From Yponomeuta sedellus (Eukaryota > Arthropoda > Insecta > Lepidoptera > Yponomeutidae), in contig OW203726.1 in the NCBI GenBank assembly GCA_934045075.1, forward strand, positions 17,919,988 to 17,983,987: 64,000 nucleotides of DNA, given 5' to 3'. A program made the position numbers and the translations under genes. The notes under the pieces were generated by a model. It saw only the letters and a list, made by a program, of their open reading frames with translations, was not told the DNA's origin and searched no databases. Numbering within the stretch: the stretch's first letter is position 1; each line of letters starts with the position of its first letter. Below are positions 14,401 through 26,400 of the stretch, piece after piece.

Positions 14401-17400
14401 TAAGTGTAAAATGTGTTGGTATGAATCTGTAAGCGTGCTATTACGTTCAGTCGTGGCGTTGACATATTTTTACAGGCGCTTACTGTGTAAAATATGTAAA
14501 CATTAATCTGAAACAATTACACTCTATTCCAGTGTGGCTACGCCTCGGTCGTGGCGCACATGTGCGAACGGTGCATAAATTTGGCAAAACAAGGGAAGCA
14601 GTTTGGGGGAAAAGGTTTCACGCCGAGGGACTGGGAGCCTTATCAGGAGGTCGCCTTGTGCCTGGGTAAGCGAAAAGCCTTACTCTGTCTCTACGTAAAT
14701 ATGTCCAATAGAATGGTATTACTCGTAGAACGGCTGTTATATTGACACTATGGTCTACTAGTTAGTTAGACCTGAGATTTCCGCACTTAGCCTCATAGTT
14801 GGGCCATTGTACGTAGCTAGCGCTGAGGTACACTAACACCTCAGACACTAGGGTTTCCTTACGATGTTTTCCTTCACCGTCGGCGAGTAGTATTGCTACT
14901 GTAATTTCACAAATGTACATAACTTAAAAAACAAAGTCATTGGTACATGCCGGGGTTCGAACCCACGACCTCCCAATTGAGAAGCCGGAGTTCTACACCG
15001 CTCCGCTACCACCGCTCTTACTATGGCCTACTAAACATGGCTTTCGCCTTCAATATCAATGTATATGCAATATTGGTGTGCAATAAAGTGTCCCCCAACT
15101 GTACGATCCCGCAGCGAACTTCCTCGCGAGCAGTCAAGGTCAGCTGGTGAGCGCGGCCTGCTCCCACATAGGCCTGCTGGCGCGCTGCGACGGCCTGCCG
15201 CTGCCGGACTGCTCGCCGCCGCAGCAGGCCCGCGCCCGCGCCGACAACCCCTTCGACGTGGGGAAACCCGCGCCCGACGCCGACCTTCACGCCGACGAGC
15301 AAGTCACCAAGTTTGCGGTCGTGGATAGGTTGTTCAAGGTATTCGAGTTTGTCGTTCTAAGTGTAACTATCCTACCCCGTGGTCGCCGTACAAATGGCCT
15401 CAATCTGAGTATATTTCCACATTTGCGCTGTCCTCGTCTGGTCACCATAAGATAAAGTATCCTAGTTTGTGACCAGGGTGAAAGTCTATTCATTTTATTA
15501 CGATCGCTTAAAATGGTAAATGACAAGCTTGCTTCGTATAAAAGCAGCCGTAAGAAGAAGAAGCTGTGTAACTAACCTAGCATAGATTTAAAGGCGTAGA
15601 TTTGTTTGCAGGTGGTGGGCAACGCTAAGCTGTCTTCAAAGACGAAGGAGAAGGCTCTGTACACGCTGGGACTGCTCTGCTGTGGCGAGAGGTTTCCGTT
15701 CGCGAAACAAATCGTGCAGGGATTCCTGCAGATGGCCAAGGATGTGAGTACTTTTGATTGTGTGTTTTGGGGTGTTTGTGATGTACTTTTCTGATTATCA
15801 AAGTACGGGGAGTCATAGTTCGGGGCAGTACAAGTGAATTGGTTTTGTGGACGTTCTTTTGTTTTTTTTCGTTTGTTTGATTTGATTAGATATATTCTCT
15901 AGTCTGTTGACAGCAAATCAACCTACCTATAGAACACCAATAATTTCAAAGGAAATAAGCTCGCGTATGTACTCGTTTATATTACGCTTATGTTAATTGT
16001 TTATTTCTTTGCGTACCATAATTATACTTTATGGCTAAAGAACCTTCACATTTTCGTTGCAATATGATTTGAATTGATAATGATGCAACCGAATACAGTA
16101 CAAGCGTGGAAAGGGTGATGTGTTGTGGACTGTTCATAAAAATGACCGGAGCTCCAATAATATCATATCTATAATATATAAATGAATTGCTTAATGTGTT
16201 GGTAAGCGCAAATTTCGAGAGAGCAGCTGATACAATTTTGCAATTTTTTTTTAGCATGTCCTTGAAGTACTAGTATGGTTCTTACGGAGAGAAAAAAAAA
16301 TAAAGGACTGACTGTAAGGCGGTACGAAGTTCGCTGGGTTAGCTATAGAAAATATATTTTGCTTATAATTTCAGAGCAAAGAGTTCGAAATACACCTGCA
16401 GATTGGCGAGTCTCTCGTACTATGCGTGGAAGGCGTAAACTCGAATGAGAACAGGGATCTGTGGACTGAACTGCCTAAAGAGGTGAGATATAAACAACTT
16501 CAAGGTTGTTAAGGTTAAGAAACATAGGGCGCGTTCAGTGCATGGATGGGTGACCGTCTATGGCTAACGCTAGTGGCATTTTGCCGAACGGTTCCGTGCT
16601 TCGCAAGGCACGTTCAGCAGTTGGTGCCGGCTGTCGTCGATAGATTAAAACAAAATAAATAAAAAAATAAAAAATAAATAAATAGATGGCAGTCGTTAAG
16701 CCAAGTCAGAGGTCTTAAAGCGGTTGAAGACTTCTGACAGTAAGACTAGCCACTAGTTTTGCAAGCCTCCACCAATCCGAAATTGGCCCCATGGTGGAGT
16801 ATGGCCTATACCTTTCTCAGGGAAGAGACCCGTGCCCCTCGGTGGGGACATAATGGGTTGATAATGATAAACAACTTTTGTAGCTATTATGTTAAAACCT
16901 ATACTGTTTTCAAGCGAAACAAAATTTTTACTATAATAACGTGTTTTGTTTCGAATATCTTGCAGGGTGCAGAAAAGGTCAAAGACCCGGAAGCTCTGAA
17001 AGAGAACGATGAGCTGCTAGAATGGTTACTTCAAGAGCTATTTAAAATTGGCCGGTTCCCTCATCCGCACTCACGGCAGGTAAGTGGTATATAAATACAT
17101 TTATGAGAAAAAAATACAGGATACGCTATAATATAAGAGAACGTTTTGGCGTGATAAAGGATGTAATGTCCAGAATTGAGTAAGGAATGCTACGTTGGTT
17201 TAAATGGAGAGGATTAAGGAAGCAAGATTTCAAAAGAAATATCCGGCTGATAAGGGACGTCACAGGCGGACACACATTGACCAAATAGGCCCTATTTGGT
17301 CATTGTGTGTCCGGCTGTGACGTCTAATAGGGACTATTTAATAGGGGATGTATTACCGATACGCAATATTAAATGTTCCCAAAACCGGCGTATTTACATG

Positions 17401-20400
17401 CAACAACTAATCAATGTTGTTGAAGCAAAAGAGGTATATTAGGATCGTGGTTAAATTTTTTCATTGATTCATTGAAAAAGGCCTGTATAGCCAACGGCAG
17501 CGGTGGACTGATGACGATATAGGTAAAGACCCTTTATCCATATTTTTATGTCTACCTAGGTGGCGCAGCGATTTAGCACGCTGACTGTAAATCGGAAGGT
17601 CTCGGGTTCGATCCCCGGCCGGGTCAAACTAGGAAACGAACTTTTCTAGTTTGTCTCGGGTCTTGGATGTTATCTATGTATTTATTGTATTTAATCTATC
17701 GTCGAGTTAGCACCTATAATAGAAGTCATTTAGTTTTACTTAGCATAGGGCTAACGAGATCTGCTTAATATGTCCATGAATATTTATTTATTAATTTTAT
17801 TTGTTTTAACCTTTACAGGCTACAAGTATATGGCTGCTGGCTTTACTAAAGAACTGTCCCGAGCGAGAGCCGATCAAGAACAAGCTGCAGGCGCTACAGA
17901 ACATGTTTATGGACTTCCTTTCTGAGAACAGTGGTAAGTATGCAGCTTTAGATTCATTTGGCAGTGCTGTAATTTCATATAGAAATGTTTTAGTTGTTCA
18001 AGACCAAGAAACTATAATAATAAGTTAAAATACTGGTGGTGTAGTTACTCTATGAATTTCTATCACGTGGGCGACTTTTGCCAAGATAATAATATCGAAC
18101 TGAATCAAGATGGTTTCGTTTTATCGATCCATTTGACTGAAAAACCATCCCACATAATAAAGCTTAGAGACATACTTAATTAATGACATGAGAGTGAGAT
18201 TGAATCAGTTAGTGAGTGAATGAAGTCAAACTTAGATAATAATTCGAAAGGGTTTTTACCTTATACCTACCTTAAATAATATAACATAGGTGTAGTATAC
18301 AAAGTGCTTATTAAAACACATGTAATAGATTATAGTGTAGAAATAGCGAAAAAGATAAATATTTACTTGAAATGAGGCTTCTGCAATGTTTTGTATGTGC
18401 ATGTTTTGTTTGAATAAAGGCTTTGTATTAGAATAAAGACATTGTACATCTGAACTAAAACTTTCGTAAGCACAACACATTGCAGACTTTTAGTCCGGAT
18501 CTAATTACGGGTGTAGGTATATCGGAAGAGTCCGACCAGGTTTCGCTCCGATGTGAGACGAGCAACCGACGACGTGAGCTCCGTCTCTGCTCACCATGAT
18601 TATTATTATTATTAATACTTTATTGCACCATAAAATTGTACAATGCGGCGAACTTAATGCCATAAGCATTTTCTACCAGTCAACCGCAGGATGATTAAGC
18701 TATGCGAATCGGAGCGAAACCTGGTCGGACTCTTCCGATATAACAACACCCGTAAGTAGATCCGGACTAAAAGTCTACAACATTATACATCTGTCAAAAC
18801 CGTAACATATATTTATCAAAATGAGTTTTATCAAAATACAGTTATACAATAAAACAAACATAACACACATGGTCAATAGTTTGAGAAACCTCCACGGACT
18901 TAAGAACGCGGGAAGAGATGACTGGACGGTTGTGAGGAAACCGTATGCCGAACTATAGGCTTCGTTCGCGAACCGTATGGGCATTGTCCCGATTTCTAAA
19001 CAATATATCCCCCAACAGAGGTGGTGCAAGACGTGGCGAGCAAGGGGCTGAGTCTCACGTACCAGAACTCGGACGAGACGCAGAAGCGGGCGCTGGTCGG
19101 GCAGATCATCGACCAGTTGAGCAGCGGCAAGCGGGCCGTGGCTCAAGTCACTGCTGATACCGAGCTCTTTGAGGAGGGGCAGTTGGGGACCGCTCCCACT
19201 GGGTATGTGTAACTTTCTGGCGCCGCAGTCTAAAGCCAAGTTTTTACGGTCTTAGTGTGCTCGGTCCGAGTGCGCCATCCGAGTAAACTAATGCTTCTGA
19301 GTGCTTAGTGCGAGTTTTTCAACTACTCGATCGCGTTAACGTAAACTCATATTTCTATGGCATCGAGGAAGCTCCACCTAGCGACAAGTATGGAAATTAA
19401 AATTGCTGAGTGCGAGTTGTAATGGTTTACGTTGAAAAGTGAACACGTTTACCAGCCAAAACACGAATAAACGCGAGTGCGAGTTGTACTGTGACAGCGT
19501 TTTGCCAGTTCGAATGGTTAACTTACTCATACTCACTACTCAATGCTCGATTAACGCGGTAGTAAAGTTATTGGATTGGATCTGTCAAACTCGCACTAAG
19601 CACTCTGATTGGCTATGTTGGTGTTTTCACGAAAAACCGTCCAATCAGAAGCATTAGTTTACTTGGATGGCGCACTTGACCCGAGCGTACTAAGACCGTG
19701 AAAACGCAGCTCTACTCTCTCTTTCTCTACTAATATTTTAGTGCCCCAGGCCGCCTCGATCTTTTTTCAGTGATATTCTTCTTGTAGTAGCAATACCACT
19801 CGCTAACTGTGAATGAAAACATCGTGAGGAAACATGAGTGTCAGAGGTATTCAAATACCTCCGCCTGAAATTGCCAATCCGCGGTGGGCACGCGTGGTAA
19901 TTAAGCCCATAATCTTTCTATGAAAGAAAGCCTGTGCCCTGCAGTGGGACGTTTTTAGGCTACATAAAAAAAATCTTAGCGTGTCGATTTGCCAATCAGC
20001 TTTAGGGACTCGCTGATCGCAGGGGTCGCCAGACGTACGGGCTCGGTGAGTACGTCGTTCGGGAAGGATATTGTAACGGAGTATATTGTACGATATCATA
20101 ACGCCTTTCTCTTGTGAAAAGAAAAGAATGAAAAACATTTATTATAGCCACAGTACACACGCCACAATAACAAAACATTGTGATGTTCTAGGGCCGAATG
20201 CTGACTCTGTCTTTCTCTAATGCTGACTCTCTCTAGGGCCGTAGCCCGACTCTTTCTTTCTCTAGTTACGTTCTAGCACCGTAGCCCGAGTCGCTTTTTC
20301 AAATGAAGTGACGTTCTAGCCCCGTGGCCTAAATCTCTTTTTCTAATGATGACTAAGCGACTCTAGCTGACTCTTTCTTTCTCTAGTGGCTATCTAACGC

Positions 20401-23400
20401 CGTTTTTCTGCCTAGTCGGCCGCTTGACAGGTAAATTAATGTATTCATTTTGTTCGCAGCGGCAACTTATCCACATACAAAGAGCTGTGCTCGCTCGCGT
20501 CCGATTTGAACCAACCAGATCTCCTTTACAAGTTTATGCATCTCGCTCACCACAACTCTGTATGGAACTCAAAGAAGGGTAAGGTTTTGGTAATATCTAA
20601 TAACATCCGATTTCTAATAGATGGTTCTAAAATGGAAGTAACGGTCGATGATAATTTTCATGACAGTGTGCTAACCATTAAAAACTTACACTTACACTAC
20701 AATAAGATTTAAAGACTATTTTAGTGAGCGTTTGTTAAGCGTTTTATGGAATTGTGGGTCAACAAAATAAGGTTCAGAATGGTTTGCGACGAGGAATACT
20801 TAAAACAGGCGTGTAATCTCTGTGTTAGTTCAATAAAGACTATTGCAAAATCAACTTTTCGCTGCATTTATACATCTATATTATGCTTGTACAGGTATAC
20901 CAACGTAGGTATTCAAAGTATACCAACGTAGGGTACCGATGTAGGTATAAACAGCATCATTACGGAACACTTGTGTTTTATGAAATATAAGACTGGTATT
21001 TTTTTGATATCGAGTCAGTACCTAAGCCGCGGTTATTTATGTTGCGTTTTCTACAATGTGTCTTGTTTCTTTATCTAGGTGCGGCCTTCGGTTTCCACTC
21101 CATAGCCCTGCAAGCGGGAAGCCAGCTGGCGGAGCATTTGCCCCGCATAGTGCCGCGTCTCTACCGCTACAGATTCGACCCTACGCCGCGAATTCACAAC
21201 TCCATGACCAGTATTTGGCACGCACTGGTGCCCAACACACAGGCCACTGTGAGTAAAATAAAATTACCCAATCACGCTAGATTTTGAATTATGTCCACAT
21301 GGTTTTCTGTCAGCGGCGCGCACGTTATTACACGTTATAATAGAAGTATTATTCGCTCTTCACTCCGCCAGCTCCACAAAGCCTCATCAAAATCCTTTAG
21401 GATCAAGTGTAAGGCAGTGGCGTGTGCTGATGTTACGATAAGATAGGATAAGAATATCGTACATACCATACATGGACAGTAGCTACAAAAGAAGAGGTAC
21501 AATTGGCGGCCTTATTGCTGATAGCAATTACGAGTATTATTCATTCCCGCCTCCACGCCTCCAGGTCCACAAATACCATAACGAGATACTGGAGGACCTG
21601 GTGACGAACCTGACGTCGAATTATTAATTACGAGTATTATTCATTCCGCATGCCCGTCGTGGGGATTATGGGCATTACGACCCAATGATGGCACAAACTT
21701 GCGCTATGGCTCTCATTAGGGGAGGGCTATGTCCAGCAGTGGACTAATATAGCCTGAAGAAGATTCATTCCCCCCTCAACGCCTCCAGGTCCATAAATAC
21801 CACAAAGAGATACTGGAGGACCTGGTGACGAACCTGACGTCGACCTAGCAATTACGAGTATTATTCATTAAATAAATAAATATTCATGAACATATTACAC
21901 AGATCTCGTTAGCCCTATACTAAGTACAACTCTCATTCATACGCTCTAAAGGGCAGAACATGGAATTAACTAATGTAAGCCTTAAGACCTTTTATTATTA
22001 CCTCTGTTCATGAATAAATGATTCTTAATCTTAACTAAATGACTCGTGTTATAGGTGCTAACTCAACGATAGATTTATCCAAGACCCGAGACAAACTAGA
22101 GTTCGTTTCATTCCGCCGTCCACGCCTCCAGGTCCACAAATACTACAACGAGATCCTCGAGGACCTGGTGACGAACCTGACGTCGAACCAGTGGCGCGTG
22201 CGCATGTCGTGCTGCAACGGCCTGTCGGAGCTGCTGCGCGGCGCCGCCTCGCTGCACGCGGCGCGCGCGCAGCTGCCGCGCACGTGGGCGCAGCTGTTCC
22301 GCGTCATGGACGACGTGCACGAGGGAACGCGCGCCGCCGCCACCAACACGGCCGCCGTGCTCTCCAAGGTCAGTGATACACATATCAGAAGTGGGACGAG
22401 AGGAGACTCATTAAAGGAGCCGCGCGATTTGGGTAGCAATTGTGAAGGTAGACCGAGAAATCGTCTGTCTAAATCCCTGATTATTCGTTCAAAAGACATC
22501 AGAAATGGGATGAGAGAAGAAACCATTGCCTTATTCAATAAAGGAGCCGCGCGGTTTGGTTAGCAATTGTATAGGTAGAACCAGAAATTTTCGGTCTAAG
22601 TGCCTGGGATTCATCGGTCTAAATAGCGCGTCATGGCTAACACGGCTACTGCTCTGTGCTCTCCAAGGTCAGTCTTAAAGACATCAGAAGTCGGAATGTA
22701 GCGGGTGGGACGAGAGAAGAAACCACGACTTTACTCAATAAAAACGCCGCGCGGTTTGGCTAGCGATTGTATAGGTACATTTAGAAATCGTCGGTCTAAG
22801 TACCTAGGATTCATCGGTCAAAATAGCGCAGCTGCCGCGGCTGTGGACGCGACTCTTGCGCATCATGGACGACGTGCACGAGGGAACGCGCGCCGCCGCC
22901 ACCAACACGGCCGCCGTGCTCTCCAAGGTCAGTGATACAGATATCAGAAGTGGGACGAGAGAAGAAACCACGGCTATCGAGTATTAGTAAATTAGAGTCT
23001 ATTGAGTAAATAAAGGAGCCGCGCGATTTGGATAGCAATTGTGGAGGTAGACCGAGAAATCGTCTCTCTAAATCTTTGATTATTCGTTCAAAAGACAGAC
23101 AAAAGAGAAGTGGGGCGAGAGAAGAAACCACGACTTTACTCAATAAAGGAGCCGCGCGATTTGGCTAGCAATTGTATAGGTACATTTAGTAATCGTCGGT
23201 CTAAGTACCTAGGATTCATCGGCTAAAATAGCGCAGCTGCCACGCACGTGGGCGCAGCTGTTCCGCGTCATGGACGACGTGCACGAGGGAACGCGCGCCG
23301 CCGCCACCAACACGGCCGCCGTGCTCTCCAAGGTCAGTGATACAGATATCAGAAGTGGGACGAGAGGAGAAACCACGGCTTTACTCAGTAAAGGAGCCGC

Positions 23401-26400
23401 GCAGCCTTGTTAGCAATTATGTTTGTAGATCGAGAAATCTTATGTCTTTTGAACGAATAATCCCTGATTATTCGTTCAAAAGACATGGGAAGAAATGGAA
23501 CGAAAGAAGAAACCGCGGCCTTACTCAATAAAGGAGCCGCGCGGTTTGGTTAGCAATTGTATAGGTAGAACCAAAAATTTTCGGTCTAAGTGCCTGGGAT
23601 TCATCGGTCTAAATAGCGCGTCATGGCTAACACGGCTACTGCTCTGTGCTCTCCAAGGTCAGTGTTAAAGACATCAGAAGTCGGATTGTAGCGGGTGGGA
23701 CGAGAGAAGAAACCACGACTTTACTCAATAAAAAAGCCGCGCGGTTTGGCTAGCGATTGTATAGGTACATTTAGAAATCGTCGGTCTAAGTACCTAGGAT
23801 TCATCGGTCAAAATAGCGCAGCTGCCGCGGCTGTGGACGCGACTCTTGCGCATCATGGACGACGTGCACGAGGGAACGCGCGCCGCCGCCACCAACACGG
23901 CCGCCGTGCTCTCCAAGGTCAGTGATACACATATCAGAAGTGGGACGAGAGAAGAAACCACGGCTATCGAGTATTAGTAAATTAGAGTCTATTGAGTAAA
24001 TAAAGGAGCCGCGCGATTTGGATAGCAATTGTGGAGGTAGACCGAGAAATCGTCTCTCTAAATCTTTGATTATTCGTTCGAAAGACATCAAAAGTGGGGC
24101 GAGAGAAGAAACCACGACTTTACTCAATAAAGGAGCCGCGCGGTTTGGCTAGGAATTGTATGGGTAGATCCAGAAATCGTAGCAACTCTTCCGCGGGCGC
24201 GTGGGCGCAACTCTTCCGCGTCATGGATGACGTGCACGAGGGAACGCGCGCCACCGCCACCAACACGGCCACCGTGCTCTCCAAGGTCAGTGATACACAT
24301 ATCAGAAGTGGGACGAGAGGAGAAACCACGGCTTTACTCAATAAAGGAGCCGCGCGATTTGGGTAGCAATTGTGTAGGTAGATTTAGAAATTGTCGGTCT
24401 AAGTGCCTGGGATTCATCGGTCTAAATAGCGCGTCATGGCTAACACGGCTACTGCTCTGTGCTTTCCAAGGTCAGTGTTAAAGACATCAGAAGTCGGATT
24501 GTAGCGGGTGGGATGAGAGAAGAAACCACGACTTTACTCAATAAAGGAGCCGCGCGGTTTGGCTAGCAATTGTATAGGTAGATCCAGAAATCGTCGGTCT
24601 AAGTACGTGGGATTCATCGGTCAAAATAGCGCAGCTGCCGCGGCTGTGGACGCATCTCTTCCGCGTCATGGACGACGTGCACGAGGGAACGCGCGCCGCC
24701 GCCACCAACACGGCTACCGTGCTCTCCAAGGTCAGTGATACAGATATCAGAAGTGGGACGAGAGGAAAAACCACGGCTTTACTCAATAAAGGAGCCGCGC
24801 AGCCTTGTTAGCAATTATGTTTGTAGATCGAGAAATCGTCTGTCTTTTGAACGAATAATCCCTGATTATTCGTTCAAAAGACATGGGAAGAAATGGAACG
24901 AAAGAAGAAACCGCGGCCTTACTCAATAAAGGAGCCGCGCGGTTTGGTTAGCAATTGTATAGGTAGAACCAGAAATCGTCAGTCGAAGTACGTGGGATTC
25001 ATCGGTCAAAATAGCGCAGCTGCCGCGACTGTGGACGCAACTCTTACGCGTCATGGACGACGTGCACGAGGGAACGCGCGCCACCGCCACCAACACGGCT
25101 ACTGTGCTCTCCAAGGTTAGGATACCAATATCAGAAGTGTGATCCGGTGTTCGGTGTTGCTTGTTATTTTGTGTGTAGTGACGCGACACGGCGTTTGTAC
25201 CGAGCCCTATAGCAAACGATATAATAGCGCCATTTTGGGAGAGCGGAATGCTACAAGTCTTAATAGCTTATTGTAAAGCTTATTTTAGCCTCTAAATAGG
25301 TTTTTAAAAGCTTATTCTAAAGTTTTGTTTTCATTACAGCTATGCGTCAGGGCGTCTGACGTGAATCAAGGAAAAGATGGCAAAGAGATTGTATCCGCCA
25401 TCTTGCCAGTGTTACTCGAGACCGGAATCACGAACGTTGTCCGGGAAGTCCGGAATGTTAGGTGAGTAGGTCGTTCATTTTCTGTGTAACGCTTTGGAAA
25501 CAGAGGCCTCATTATGCGCATCGATCTTTGTTGGAGTCCTAACGTTTGCGATAGCAATTAGTATGGAATTTGACAGGATTAGAATCGTTCAGAATTTGGT
25601 GAGCGTTGCCTAGGGCGATACCACCTTACTTGTCCAGTGTATGGAGTTGGGCGATTCAGCCTACTCCGAACTTTCAAATATATGTATATATGTTTTGACA
25701 CAACGGAGACTTAAAAATGTATAGGCCAATACAGGTGACATTTGAGTAATCCGACATTAAAACTATTCATTGTGTTCTGGGATGCTATTACACAATTCAA
25801 AAATATTTGATGTTAATACACACGTTTCCTCCAAAACACTGCTCAACTACAGTTTAAATAGTCCGTAGTAAAGATTCTAAACCGTTTACCGAACCGTAGT
25901 AAACCTTTTACCGAAGAACACTTAAACTGCATTTGTGGAGTGTGTTTTCGTTGAATTGAGTTTTTACTAATAATACTGCTTCTCTAAAGCCTCCTAACAG
26001 TATCGAAGCTAGTCGCGGCGGCCGGCGAGAGCCTGAAGCCCTTCCTACCCGACCTGATTCCGGCCCTGGTGACCGCGGCAGGCGACCTCGAGTCTTCCAA
26101 ACTTTCCTACCTCAGTACGGCCCTGGGCAACGACAGTGACACGAGAGAAATGCTGGACGATATGCGAGCAAACGCCGCGAAGAGACATTATACAACGGAT
26201 ACAGTTGTCAAGGTTTGTATACGTCTGTGTGGAAAATTCTGACACGGCATACTGGGTTCTTCCACGTAGTCCTTGGAATATAATCCATAAGTCTTTTTGT
26301 CTCCTGCTTTTAATTTCCAGCTTTCAGAAAAACAAATAAAACACTCCGAAAACGCTGACAAAGTAGTCTGTGGTGGAGATTTTACTAGACAACAATTTAA

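Larger units (their letters stand above)
22369..25130 (+). repeat. Tandem repeat block carrying six exon 21 3'-end copies
   Basis: Units mix the exon 21 3' end, the intron start (GTCAGTGATACAxATATCAG) and spacer motifs AAAGGAGCCGCGCGxTTTGG, AGCAATTGT and GGATTCATCGGTC. The stretch 22540-22927 recurs at about 23530-23917 (990 nt apart). Three further remnants with a large internal deletion lie at 22629, 23620 and 24431 (TCATGGCTAACACGGCTACT). Confidence 0.92.

Noticed and set aside
22143..22538. Arg/Ser-rich antisense frames across exon 21 and its copies
   Set aside because: They mirror GC-rich coding sequence on the + strand and are not separate genes.
22832..25115. Calling the six exon 21 copies mutually exclusive exons outright
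   Set aside because: They lack the first 47 codons of the exon and have poor pyrimidine tracts; kept as a hypothesis in the findings, not as genes.
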